A stretch of 64,000 nucleotides of DNA from positions 94,962 through 158,961 of the forward strand of contig NZ_CP085157.1 in the NCBI RefSeq assembly GCF_022788695.1, given 5' to 3'. Below are positions 27,400 through 35,749 of the stretch, in pieces (within the stretch, counting starts at the first letter, position 1; the number at the start of each line of letters is the position of its first letter). The notes beneath the pieces are model-generated. The model saw only the letters and a list, made by a program, of their open reading frames with translations, made no database searches and was not told the DNA's origin. This stretch comes from Pseudosulfitobacter sp. DSM 107133. GTDB lineage: Bacteria > Pseudomonadota > Alphaproteobacteria > Rhodobacterales > Rhodobacteraceae. A program made the position numbers and the translations under genes.

Positions 27400-28523
27400 T
27401 GTGCGGCCCCCTCTTCTTCGCGCGCGTCAAACCAGATCCGACGGTGATAGGCGTCGTCGCCCAGCCAGGCCGACAGCACCAGCGCCCGGTTCAGATAAAG
27501 CCCGATATCGAATTCATCGGTGTAGCCGACCGCGCCGTGCAGCTGGATGGCGTCGCGGGTGACTTTCCTGGCGGCCGTGACCGCCCGTGCCTTGGCCCGG
27601 CTGGCCAGACGTGCGCGGATACTTGCGTCCGTTTCGCCATCCATCCGCATCAGAACTTCGCGCACTGCGGCCTGCGCGACCTCGCACATCACGTTCAGGT
27701 CGACGGCGCGGTGCTGGATGACCTGGAAGGATCCGATCGGCTTGTCGAACTGCTCGCGCGTCTTGATGTAGTCGAGCGTAATCTCGAAGGCGCGCTGGCT
27801 CAGGCCGACAAGCTCGGCTGCGGCAAGCGCCGTTGCGTCGGCCACAGCCTCGGACAGCGCTCCCTGAACCGCGGCACCGCAGGCCAGCTCCGCAGCCGGC
27901 GTTCCTGAAAAGGAAAGCTCGCCCAAGGAACTGCCATCGGCCTGCGCCCGCCTGGTCGTAACAAGCCCATCCGCGCTGGCCTCGGCCAGAACTAGAACCG
28001 GGCCACCATCTGCTTCGGCTACAACAAGGAAATCCTGCGTTCCTCCCGCGCCAACCACCCAGGCCTTGCCGCCGGTCAGCTTTCCGTCCGCATACCGGCA
28101 AGTCGCATCAGCGGAAGCGCCGCCCGGACCACGTTCCTGCCAGGCAACCGCCAGCGATGCCTCGCCGCCGATAAGCTGTTCCAGCTTCGGATGCTCCGGG
28201 CAAAGGCGGCGCAGAAGGCCTAGGCCAAGACCAATCGTCGCCACGACCGGTTCCGGGGCGATCACGCGGCCGACCTCTTCGGCGATAACGCCACCGGCAG
28301 CCAGGCCCATGCCAAGCCCCCCCTGTTCTTCGGGCACGGCCACGCCAAAAACACCGGCTTCGCCCAATTCCCGGACCATATCCGGGTCAAATTCGCCCCC
28401 GGCATCGCGGAGCTTTCGCGACCGTCCACTTCCGCCCGCGCGGTCAAACAGCGTGCGCGCGCTTTCGCGCAGCAGGCGAAGGTCTTCTTCTTGTTCGCTG
28501 GATTGCATATCAACCTGTGTCAT
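27396..28523 (-). CDS. Acyl-CoA dehydrogenase-like partner subunit
   Basis: This 375-residue ACAD-fold protein has weak conservation. The TEPxxGSD motif of its partner is replaced by AWQERGPGGASADA and the middle domain is rich in small residues, while the C-terminal QLHGAVGYTDEFDIGLYLNRA is kept. Such proteins act as the second subunit of heterotetrameric dehydrogenases. The start at 28523 overlaps the MaoC gene end; ATG 28508 is an alternative. Its stop overlaps the partner gene, consistent with equal synthesis. Confidence 0.8.
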   Translation of the reverse strand: MTQVDMQSSEQEEDLRLLRESARTLFDRAGGSGRSRKLRDAGGEFDPDMVRELGEAGVFGVAVPEEQGGLGMGLAAGGVIAEEVGRVIAPEPVVATIGLGLGLLRRLCPEHPKLEQLIGGEASLAVAWQERGPGGASADATCRYADGKLTGGKAWVVGAGGTQDFLVVAEADGGPVLVLAEASADGLVTTRRAQADGSSLGELSFSGTPAAELACGAAVQGALSEAVADATALAAAELVGLSQRAFEITLDYIKTREQFDKPIGSFQVIQHRAVDLNVMCEVAQAAVREVLMRMDGETDASIRARLASRAKARAVTAARKVTRDAIQLHGAVGYTDEFDIGLYLNRALVLSAWLGDDAYHRRIWFDAREEEGAAQ

Positions 28524-28959
28524 TTCGTTTTCGCTTCATCATCAATGGGACGTCAGCTGAAAGAACCACCTCGCCCTTGGGGTTCCTGACGCTGAGCGTA
28601 TAGTGCAAAACACCTCGATCGGGCTTGCTTTTGGACGGCGTGACCGAGTTGATAGTCATTTCGATATCGAGGGGTTCATCCGGGCGGACAGGCAGCAGCC
28701 AGCGCAGATTCTCGAAGCCCATGCCGCCGATATTGGCCACCTCGACCATCAATTCCGTCACGACAGGTTTGAACACCTCAAGCACGGTCTGAAATCCCGA
28801 GGCGATCAGGCTGCCATGTATCGCGGTCGCATAGTCTTCGTCGGTGTGCAGCCGTTGCGGGTCCCACTCCTGGGCAAAGGCCTTTATGGACTGTGCGCTC
28901 ATCGGGGCGCTGCGAAAGTGAAAGACTTGGCCCGACTCGAAATCGTCAAGATATTTCAA
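28510..28959 (-). CDS. MaoC-like enoyl-CoA hydratase
   Basis: This 149-residue single hot-dog protein has the hydratase-2 type motif FAQEWDPQRLHTDEDYA, with the catalytic Asp/His pair, then GSLIASGFQT. It hydrates trans-2-enoyl-CoA to a 3-hydroxyacyl-CoA. It lies upstream of the ACAD pair and downstream of the transglutaminase-like gene, with overlaps on both sides (4 bases at 28956-28959). Single-domain MaoC proteins may act as dimers or pair with a second hot-dog protein such as the one at 30889. Confidence 0.85.
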   Translation of the reverse strand: MKYLDDFESGQVFHFRSAPMSAQSIKAFAQEWDPQRLHTDEDYATAIHGSLIASGFQTVLEVFKPVVTELMVEVANIGGMGFENLRWLLPVRPDEPLDIEMTINSVTPSKSKPDRGVLHYTLSVRNPKGEVVLSADVPLMMKRKRNDTG

Positions 28960-29675
28960 GCGGCCCCCTCCTTTGCGAAACCGGAATCATACCCGCTCGA
29001 ATCTTTGGAGATTCTCACCCGGTTGAACTCTTCCAGTTTCGGGTAGGTTTCCTTGAAGGCCGTCAGGAATTCCGCCATCGGCGCATCGACATAAAGACCC
29101 CGGTCGTTCACATATTCCATGTGGCGCTGGTCCTGCTCGTCGAATTCGTGGAAAAGAGCATCATGATAGCCGTCAAAGACCAGAGGCTTGACCCCGAATC
29201 TTTCACACAGCTCTATGTTGAAAGCGGGTGTGACCTTATAGGATTCACCACCCAGCCAAAGTTGAACATAACCGTGATAGATAAAGAGATCGGTCCCCAT
29301 CAGCTCCTGCAGCTTGGGAGTATTCAGGTGGTTGCGCACGTCCGCGAATCCCAAAGCGGCGGGGATACCGACGGCGCGCAGACAGGCGGCAAGTAGGATT
29401 GCCTTGGGGACGCAGAAGGCTGCCTCCGCCCCGGCGATCCGGCTGGCACGATAAGAATCTTCATCCAGCGCAAAACAATACGGGTCGTAACGGATATCGT
29501 CGCGAACCGCTTCGAACAGGCGGATCGCCTTATCTCGATTGGTCGCGTCCACAGGAAGATCGCGCAAAGCCGATGTGATGAAACCCTGCACTTCGAGGCT
29601 GTCGCTCTCGACAAAGTGCGCGGGCAAGACAAAGCGCGCAGCTTCTGTCGGCAGGTCGTCATGGGGTTGGGCCAT
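28956..29675 (-). CDS. Transglutaminase-like domain protein
   Basis: This 239-residue protein has a papain-like transglutaminase core. The nucleophile cysteine sits in AAFCVPKAILLAACLRAVGIPA and the histidine in IYHGYVQLWL. The third catalytic residue, an Asp expected after the next strand, is not evident; the sequence there is KVTPAFN. No signal peptide is visible, so it is cytoplasmic. It is the first gene of a six-gene catabolic operon directly behind operator site 2. Its role is unknown; hydrolysis of an amide or thioester is possible. The ATG at 29675 is chosen because the longer frame runs through the promoter. Confidence 0.75.
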   Translation of the reverse strand: MAQPHDDLPTEAARFVLPAHFVESDSLEVQGFITSALRDLPVDATNRDKAIRLFEAVRDDIRYDPYCFALDEDSYRASRIAGAEAAFCVPKAILLAACLRAVGIPAALGFADVRNHLNTPKLQELMGTDLFIYHGYVQLWLGGESYKVTPAFNIELCERFGVKPLVFDGYHDALFHEFDEQDQRHMEYVNDRGLYVDAPMAEFLTAFKETYPKLEEFNRVRISKDSSGYDSGFAKEGAA

Positions 29676-29693
29676 TGGATCTGTCCATTTTTT

Positions 29694-29735
29694 TCTAACA
29701 AATGTTAGAATACAATCTGAAAACCTGCGGGTCAA
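29694..29735 (-). promoter_or_regulatory. Operator site 2 with promoter of the transglutaminase-ACAD operon
   Basis: The operator at 29694-29709 reads TCTAACAAATGTTAGA and, with flanking bases, has 8-bp perfect arms (29693-29710). On the minus strand, TTGACC (29730-29735) and TATTCT (29707-29712) are separated by 17 bases, and the operator begins inside the -10 box. The site lies in the 66-base gap after the CaiB gene. Confidence 0.72.
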
Positions 29736-29741
29736 CGAGAT

Positions 29742-30878
29742 TTATTCTGTTTTTCGCAAGTCCTGGCCAAAGCGGGTATTGTCTTCCCCCAAAGCCGCAG
29801 CACGGCCGGCCGAAGTTGCCGCACAACGGAATTCCGGAGCAATTGGCAGCGGCAGCGCCGGTACCTCCCGACCAGAAATGTTCAGCTTCCGCGCGAATAC
29901 GCCGCGTGCGATAAAATGCGGATCGGCCGCAGCTTCGGCTGGCGTTTTCACGACGGAACAGCAACAGTCCGCCGCGGCCAACAAAGACTCCCAATGGGTC
30001 GAGGGCTGGTCGCCCAGACGGCGCGCCACTTCCGCAACACTGGCATTGGGGTCGGACCAGTCATCACGAAGCTCCTGCGGCAGGCCGATGACATCGCAGA
30101 ACCTCTGCCAGAACTTTTCCTCGATCGCCCCGACGGCGATCTGACGGCCGTCCGCCGCGGTATAGAGACGATAGCGCGCTAGGCCGCCGGTCAGACGGCT
30201 GCTGCCGCTTGCGATGTCATTGCCGGCGATCACGCCATCTGCATGGGCCCAGTAGGCAAAGGCAAACGCCCCCTCAGACATGGCGACATCAAGATGCGTC
30301 CCCTGACCGCTTGCCTGCCGCGCAATCAGGGCCAGCAGGATATTCACCACCGCCGGATAGGTTCCGCCCCCGATATCAGCGACCAACCCGAAGGGCATGG
30401 TTGGCTGCTGATCCGGTCCCCGGCTCAGCGACAGGATCCCCGAATCGCCCACATAATTGAGATCGTGCCCGGCAGTCGAAGCCTTCGGGCCGGTCTGTCC
30501 ATAGCCGGTGATCGAACAATAGATGAGACCGGGATTGATCTCGCGCACGGCCTCGTATCCCAGACCGAGCCGGTCCATCACTCCGGGGCGAAATTGCTCT
30601 ACCAGAACATCGGCCTTTTCAAGCAAAGGGCGCAGAACATTCATTGCGCCCTTTGACTTGAGGTCGATAGCCACTGACCGCTTGCCGTGATTCAAAACAG
30701 CGAAGCCAATGCTCTCCCCGTCTATTTTTGGCGCGGTCAGGCGTGCGTCTTCACCCGTGCCCGGGCGCTCGAACTTGATAACCTCGGCCCCGGCTTCGGA
30801 TAACATGAGCGTGGCCATCGGGCCGGGAAGAAGGGTGCTGAAATCCAGCACCAAGATATCCTTGAGCGGCTGTGTCAT
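29742..30878 (-). CDS. CaiB/BaiF family, alpha-methylacyl-CoA racemase-like
   Basis: This 378-residue CaiB-fold protein begins QPLKDILVLDFSTLLPGPMATLML and has ITGYGQTGPKASTAGHDLNYVG. The GHDxNY motif is that of alpha-methylacyl-CoA racemases. It is the second such protein in the window (see 17896). The ATG at 30878 lies just behind a GGGAGGGAGG tract; the longer frame runs into the neighbouring gene. It follows the hydratase gene at 30889 by 10 bases in the minus-strand operon that begins at operator site 3. Confidence 0.82.
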   Translation of the reverse strand: MTQPLKDILVLDFSTLLPGPMATLMLSEAGAEVIKFERPGTGEDARLTAPKIDGESIGFAVLNHGKRSVAIDLKSKGAMNVLRPLLEKADVLVEQFRPGVMDRLGLGYEAVREINPGLIYCSITGYGQTGPKASTAGHDLNYVGDSGILSLSRGPDQQPTMPFGLVADIGGGTYPAVVNILLALIARQASGQGTHLDVAMSEGAFAFAYWAHADGVIAGNDIASGSSRLTGGLARYRLYTAADGRQIAVGAIEEKFWQRFCDVIGLPQELRDDWSDPNASVAEVARRLGDQPSTHWESLLAAADCCCSVVKTPAEAAADPHFIARGVFARKLNISGREVPALPLPIAPEFRCAATSAGRAAALGEDNTRFGQDLRKTE

Positions 30879-30888
30879 CCTCCCTCCC

Positions 30889-31746
30889 TCACGCGAAACG
30901 CGCAGCCCCATTGTTTAGAACCACCACGTCGCGGGCCGGGATCGAAGCGCGGAACCGGGCCTCGCCACCCTCTTCCCAGATCTCAAACCGCACGGTCTCG
31001 CCGGGATAGACCGGGGCGGAAAACCGCACGTCCAGCCCGACAAGCCGGGCGGCGTCATAATCGAGCAGCGATTTGAGGATCGCCCGCGCCGCCAGACCAT
31101 AGGTCGCAAGGCCGTGCAGGATCGGGCGGTCGAACCCGACCGAACGCGCCACATCCGGGTCGGCATGAAGCGGGTTCATGTCACCGCTAAGGCGGTAAAC
31201 CAGCGCCTGGCGCGGCAGTGTTTCGATATCGCAGACATGATCGGGCGCGCGGTCGGGCAAGGCCGCCGGGGCCGGGCCGGGCCTGTTTTCGCCACCGAAC
31301 CCACCATCGCCACGGCAGAAGGCCGACATCGCCACGCGAGCCAGCTTTTCGCCGCTATCGGCATTGATGATGTCGCGGCTCTGGTAGATGACGGCACCTT
31401 TGCCCTCGCCCTTGTCGGAAATAAAGTCGATCCGGCTGCGGCCGATGATGTTGCCGTTCACCGGCAGCGGCTTGTAGATGTCTAGCCATTGTTCACCATG
31501 CAGCACCTTCTGCCAGTTCACGCCGGTCTTGGGGTCGCGCAGCCAGAAGCCCGGGTACCCCATCGTGACCGCCATTGAGGGAACCGCCCTCAGCCCAGCT
31601 TCATAGACAAAGGCCAACTCTTTCCTGTCGGTCGGATCCTCGCCAAACCCGAGGCCGAGCGCATAAAGGATCGTATCCCGCTCGGTCAGTGTCTGCTCGA
31701 TCTCTTCGAAGTCCCAGTTCGATAGCGCGTCGAAATCCAATGGCAT
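30889..31746 (-). CDS. MFE-2-type enoyl-CoA hydratase 2 (double hot-dog)
   Basis: This 285-residue protein has the double hot-dog organisation of hydratase 2. The signature YRLSGDMNPLHADPDVARSVGF and the ILHGL motif after it are complete, so it should hydrate 2-enoyl-CoA to (R)-3-hydroxyacyl-CoA. Members of the family serve branched and sterol side-chain beta-oxidation. GGGAGG upstream supports ATG 31746. It lies between the thiolase-like and racemase-like genes of the same operon. Confidence 0.88.
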   Translation of the reverse strand: MPLDFDALSNWDFEEIEQTLTERDTILYALGLGFGEDPTDRKELAFVYEAGLRAVPSMAVTMGYPGFWLRDPKTGVNWQKVLHGEQWLDIYKPLPVNGNIIGRSRIDFISDKGEGKGAVIYQSRDIINADSGEKLARVAMSAFCRGDGGFGGENRPGPAPAALPDRAPDHVCDIETLPRQALVYRLSGDMNPLHADPDVARSVGFDRPILHGLATYGLAARAILKSLLDYDAARLVGLDVRFSAPVYPGETVRFEIWEEGGEARFRASIPARDVVVLNNGAARFA

Positions 31747-31769
31747 GATCTTTCCTCCCTGGTTTGTTC

Positions 31770-32921
31770 TTAGAGGGTGTTTTGCGAACCCAAGATTGCC
31801 GTGACCTGACTGGACAGCACACCGCCGTTCCCATGGGCCAGCGCCAGGTCGACATCCCTCAACTGAATGCCGGGCGCATCGCCACGGATCTGCCGCGCCG
31901 CCTCGATCACGGTGAAAATGCCATACATGCCGGGATGCACACAGGACAAACCCCCGCCATTGGTATTCACCGGCAAGACCCCGCCCGGCGCGATGCGCCC
32001 GCCCTCGACAAAGGCACCGCCCTCGCCCTTGGCACAAAAGCCGAGATCTTCCAGAAATAGGATCGTATTGATGGTGAACGCATCGTAAAGCTCGACCGCC
32101 TGAATGTCCGAAGGCGACACGCCCGCCGCGGCAAAGGCGCGTGCGCCCGACTCGCGGGCGGCGGTCACGGTGAAATCCTTCATCTGCGATATTTGCCGGT
32201 GCGAGCTTTCCGCCGCGCTGCCCAAAACGTAAACCGGGGCCTTAGGGAAGTCCCTGGCACGGTCGGCGCGAACCATCACGATCGCCCCGCCGCCATCGGT
32301 GACAAGACAACAATCGCGCACAGTCAACGGATCGCCCACCATACGCGCGCCCAAAACATCCGCGCGGCTGAGCGGGCCGCGCTCGAATGCCTCGGGGTTG
32401 TGCTGCGCCCAGGCCCGCGCGGCCACGGCCACATCGGCCAGCTGTTCGCGGGTGGTGCCAAATTCATGCATGTGCCGTGCCGCCGCCATCGCATAGGCGG
32501 AAATCGGATATCGCGGATTATAGGGCGCCTCATAGGCGGGCGGGCGCGAGGCCGTCACCAGCCTGCCCGACGCGGTGCGCTGGTTGGAGCCATAAACAAT
32601 CAGCGCCACATCACACAGGCCAGCCTCCAGCGCCATTGTGGCGGAGGTCAGGTAATTCACGAAGGACGACCCGCCCGTCATGGTGCCGTCGATGAACCTG
32701 GGCTGAATGCCCAGATATTCGGCCGCCATAAGGGCAGGCATGCTGTCTTCCATCATGGTGCAGAACAGACCGTCCACATCGGACAGCTTCAGCCCCGCAT
32801 CGCCAAGTGCCGCAAGCGCGGATTGCGCCATGACATCATAGGCCGTCAGCCCATGCGCCTCGCCGAAACCCGCGTGCCCGGTTCCCACAATGGCGGATTT
32901 TCCCCGAAGTTTGGTGGTCAT
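31770..32921 (-). CDS. Thiolase-like (Ltp2-type) protein lacking catalytic cysteines
   Basis: This 383-residue protein has the SCP2-thiolase fold, but the nucleophile region reads DGTMTGGSSFVN where true thiolases have ACASG. The C-terminal cysteine loop is also replaced (ALAHGNGGVLSS), while the HP motif (CVHPGM) stays. Proteins of this kind (Ltp2) are not thiolases. With a DUF35 partner they act as retro-aldolases that remove the last part of steroid side chains. The DUF35 gene lies 3 bases upstream here. The conserved ELYDAFT tyrosine fits that family. I therefore infer an acyl-CoA aldolase. Confidence 0.78.
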   Translation of the reverse strand: MTTKLRGKSAIVGTGHAGFGEAHGLTAYDVMAQSALAALGDAGLKLSDVDGLFCTMMEDSMPALMAAEYLGIQPRFIDGTMTGGSSFVNYLTSATMALEAGLCDVALIVYGSNQRTASGRLVTASRPPAYEAPYNPRYPISAYAMAAARHMHEFGTTREQLADVAVAARAWAQHNPEAFERGPLSRADVLGARMVGDPLTVRDCCLVTDGGGAIVMVRADRARDFPKAPVYVLGSAAESSHRQISQMKDFTVTAARESGARAFAAAGVSPSDIQAVELYDAFTINTILFLEDLGFCAKGEGGAFVEGGRIAPGGVLPVNTNGGGLSCVHPGMYGIFTVIEAARQIRGDAPGIQLRDVDLALAHGNGGVLSSQVTAILGSQNTL

Positions 32922-32924
32922 GGC

Positions 32925-33326
32925 CTATACCTCCGCCGGTTTGAACAACACGGCCGGTTGGCCCTCGGCCCCGCCCACGAAGGCGGTCACGGCCATGTCG
33001 ATGACAATGTCACCGGGGGCAATGCCCTCGACCCGGCTCATCATCCGAACGCCTTCCTCCAGTTCCACCACGCACACGTTATAGTCGCCGCCGCGCTCGG
33101 GCTTCTGACGCACGACAGTGGTGGTGTGGACCCGGCCCTTGCCGCTGGCGGGATGCCAAGAGATCGCGGTCCCATGGCAGTGCGGACACAGGACCCTTGG
33201 AAAGAAATGATAGGCTCCGCAATCATCGCACCTGGGCAGCATGATCTCCCCGTTTGTCAGCGCGCGTTGGAATATCTGGTCTGGTCCTGTGGCGTCCGGC
33301 ACCGGCATTCTCCTCAAATGGCCCAT
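32925..33326 (-). CDS. DUF35 zinc-ribbon/OB-fold acyl-CoA-associated protein
   Basis: This protein has about 133 residues (127 if ATG 33308 is used, which fits the usual MPVPDAT start). A rubredoxin-like zinc ribbon is visible (CDDCGAYHFFPRVLCPHCHG), followed by an OB-fold. DUF35 proteins bind thiolase-like partners and form the CoA-binding platform in steroid aldolase and hydratase complexes. Its gene precedes the cysteine-less thiolase-like gene, so the two likely form a complex. It is the first gene of the minus-strand operon behind operator site 3. Confidence 0.85.
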   Translation of the reverse strand: MGHLRRMPVPDATGPDQIFQRALTNGEIMLPRCDDCGAYHFFPRVLCPHCHGTAISWHPASGKGRVHTTTVVRQKPERGGDYNVCVVELEEGVRMMSRVEGIAPGDIVIDMAVTAFVGGAEGQPAVLFKPAEV

Positions 33327-33341
33327 TCCTGGTTAATCGTA

Positions 33342-33377
33342 TTGATAATGTTTCTAACACCTGTTAGATTCTGTCAA
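33342..33377. promoter_or_regulatory. Operator site 3 in a divergent promoter region
   Basis: The operator TCTAACACCTGTTAGA lies at 33353-33368. On the plus strand TTGATA (33342-33347) and TAGATT (33365-33370) have a 17-base spacer and would drive the CaiB pair. On the minus strand a perfect TTGACA (33372-33377) with a weak -10 near 33348-33353 would drive the DUF35 operon. One bound repressor would cover both promoters. Confidence 0.72.
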
Positions 33378-33404
33378 GCTCCTAGGATCACGTGAGAGAA
33401 CGCC

Positions 33405-34571
33405 ATGTCAGATTCAAGTTCAGCCCCCCTTTCCGGCAAGCTCGTCATCGCGCTCGAACAGGCGGTGGCGGCGCCCTTTTGCTCTTCGCGGCTTGCCGAT
33501 GCCGGTGCGCGGGTGATCAAGGTCGAACGCAAGGGCGTGGGCGATTTCGCGCGCGCCTATGATACTGCCGCCAACGGCGAAGGCGCCTATTTTACATGGC
33601 TAAACCGGGGCAAGGAATCGGTCGCACTGGATATCAAAGCAGCAGAAGATCGCGATATCCTGCTGAAAATGCTGGAAAACGCGGATGTGTTCATTCAAAA
33701 TCTTTTGCCGGGCGCCCTGGCAAAGCTGGGTCTGGATTCCGCGAGTCTGCGAGAGAGGTTCCCGCGTCTCGTGACTTGCGACATCACCGGATACGGCGAA
33801 GACGGCCCGATGCGCAACGCCAAGGCCTATGACCTTCTGGTGCAATGCGAAAGCGGCCTGGCATCGGTGACCGGCACGCCGGACGGGCCGGGGCGGGTTG
33901 GCGTGTCGATCTGCGACATCGCCACGGGCATGACAGCCCATGCCGGGATCTGCGAAGCGCTGATCGGGCGTGAGCGCACCGGCAAAGGTAGCGGCGTTTC
34001 GGTGGCCATGTTCGACGTGATGGCCGACTGGATGTCGGTTCCGCTGCTCTATCACGACTATCTTGGCAAACCGACGCCCCGCGTCGGTCTGAACCACACG
34101 GTGATCTGCCCCTACGGCGCCTATGAGTGCAAGGACGGTCAGCTTGTCGTCATTACCGTGCAGCACAGCGGCGAATGGCAACGGTTCTGTGAACACATAC
34201 TGGGCGATGCAACTCTGGCAGCCGACCCCCGGTTTCATGACAACACGGCGCGAATTGACAACAAGCCCGCGCTCGAAGCGCTCATCAAGACCGTGTTCGC
34301 CTCGCATGACCGCGTCGAGATGCTGAAGAGGCTCGATGCTGCGGGCATTGCATTCGCGGCAGTCAACGACGTGGCCTCCCTGTCCGACCACCCCCAGCTC
34401 GACCGGTCCGTCATCAGCACGCCCTCTGGCGAAATCAACGTCCCTGCGCCCCCGATCCGGCGCAGCGCCGGAGAGACGACACTTGGCCCTTGCCCTGCTT
34501 TTGACGCGGACGGCAAAGCCATCCGCGCCGAGTTCGACCCTCGTCATAGAACAGGATACACGCATAAATGA
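33405..34571 (+). CDS. CaiB/BaiF family CoA-transferase
   Basis: This 388-residue protein begins PLSGKLVIALEQAVAAPFCS and has ITGYGEDGPMRNAKAYDLLVQCESG. The AYD aspartate corresponds to the residue that forms the acyl-anhydride in formyl-CoA transferase-type enzymes. It would move CoA between carboxylic acids, saving ATP. It is the first of two consecutive CaiB genes on the plus strand, whose ends overlap by 4 bases, and is controlled from operator site 3. Confidence 0.87.
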   Translation: MSDSSSAPLSGKLVIALEQAVAAPFCSSRLADAGARVIKVERKGVGDFARAYDTAANGEGAYFTWLNRGKESVALDIKAAEDRDILLKMLENADVFIQNLLPGALAKLGLDSASLRERFPRLVTCDITGYGEDGPMRNAKAYDLLVQCESGLASVTGTPDGPGRVGVSICDIATGMTAHAGICEALIGRERTGKGSGVSVAMFDVMADWMSVPLLYHDYLGKPTPRVGLNHTVICPYGAYECKDGQLVVITVQHSGEWQRFCEHILGDATLAADPRFHDNTARIDNKPALEALIKTVFASHDRVEMLKRLDAAGIAFAAVNDVASLSDHPQLDRSVISTPSGEINVPAPPIRRSAGETTLGPCPAFDADGKAIRAEFDPRHRTGYTHK

Positions 34572-35734
34572 CCGCTGCGCAGAAACCCGCGATCCTTGAT
34601 GGCGTGAAGATTGTCGATCTTACTTCTGTGGTTTTCGGGCCTTTGGCCACGCAAATGCTGGGCGATCTGGGGGCCGATGTGATCAAGGTGGAAAGCCCCG
34701 AGGGAGATCTTTTGCGCCAGGTCCAGCCGTCCCGCAACAAGCTGATGGGCGCCGCCTTTCTGGGTGCAAACCGCAACAAACGCAGCGTCATTCTAGACCT
34801 CAAGACGCCAAATGATCGCGATCGGCTGCGCAAGCTGCTGGCCGATGCCGATGTGATGATCTCCAGCATCCGGCCCGCGGCGCTTGCCAGATTGTCCCTT
34901 GACCCCGAAACGTTGCGCCGCGAGAATCCGAGACTGATTACGGTATCCGCCACCGGCTTTGGGCAGGACGGGCCCTATGCGGCCAAACCTGCCTTCGACG
35001 ACATCGTCCAATCGGTCTCGGGGTTGGCCAGCTTGGCATCATTGCGCGATCCCGAAGCTGCGCCGGCCTATGCCCCGACGATCCTTGCCGACAAGCTTGG
35101 CGGCGTCACTGCGGCCTATGCTGTCATGGCCGCCTTGTTCCATCGTGAGCGCACGGGCGTGCCCCAGCATGTCGAAGTGCCGATGTTTGAGACGCTGACG
35201 TCGTTCCTGCTGACCGAACATATGGATGGTGCCACATTCGAGGACAACCCGCAAGATTTCGGCTATGCCCGCATGCTTGTCCCTCATCGCCGCCCGGTTC
35301 AGACTTCGGACGGGTTTATCACTATTCTGCCCTACACCAACGTTCAATGGGCACGCTTTTTCAAGGCAGTCGGGCGGGAAGACATGCTCGGCCACTTGTG
35401 GGTGACCGACATGGACACCCGCAGCCGCAACATAGGCGCGGTTTACGATATGGTGGCGCAGCTCGCGCTGACACGGACCACAAAAGAATGGCTTGCCCTG
35501 ATGGAGCAGGCCGATATTCCCGCCATGCCAGTCCGAAACCTGTCAGATCTGCCCAGCGACCCCCATCTTGCCGCCACCGGTTTCTTTCAGCAGATTGCTC
35601 ATCCAACGGAAGGTGCCATCTGGACAACACGCCCGCCGGTTCGATTTTCGGCAACCCCGGCGCGACACGACCACCGACCAGCCCCTCGGTTGGGCGAGCA
35701 CAGCGAAGAGATCTTGGGCCCGGCCGAAGAGTAA
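34568..35734 (+). CDS. CaiB/BaiF family CoA-transferase
   Basis: This 388-residue protein begins AILDGVKIVDLTSVVFGPLATQML and has ATGFGQDGPYAAKPAFDDIVQSVSG. The AFD aspartate is the expected catalytic residue. Its start overlaps the stop of the preceding CaiB gene (ATGA). Although both have 388 residues, the sequences are clearly different, so they may be two transferases with different acyl ranges or a hetero-oligomer. It converges on the ACAD gene at 35750. Confidence 0.87.
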   Translation: MTAAQKPAILDGVKIVDLTSVVFGPLATQMLGDLGADVIKVESPEGDLLRQVQPSRNKLMGAAFLGANRNKRSVILDLKTPNDRDRLRKLLADADVMISSIRPAALARLSLDPETLRRENPRLITVSATGFGQDGPYAAKPAFDDIVQSVSGLASLASLRDPEAAPAYAPTILADKLGGVTAAYAVMAALFHRERTGVPQHVEVPMFETLTSFLLTEHMDGATFEDNPQDFGYARMLVPHRRPVQTSDGFITILPYTNVQWARFFKAVGREDMLGHLWVTDMDTRSRNIGAVYDMVAQLALTRTTKEWLALMEQADIPAMPVRNLSDLPSDPHLAATGFFQQIAHPTEGAIWTTRPPVRFSATPARHDHRPAPRLGEHSEEILGPAEE

Positions 35735-35749
35735 CCCCACCCGGACCGA

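Noticed and set aside
24186..33326. Complete steroid degradation cluster
   Set aside because: The aldolase-like pair and the ACAD pair resemble steroid side-chain genes, but ring-degradation enzymes (KstD, KshA, Hsa type) are absent here, so the label would go beyond the evidence.
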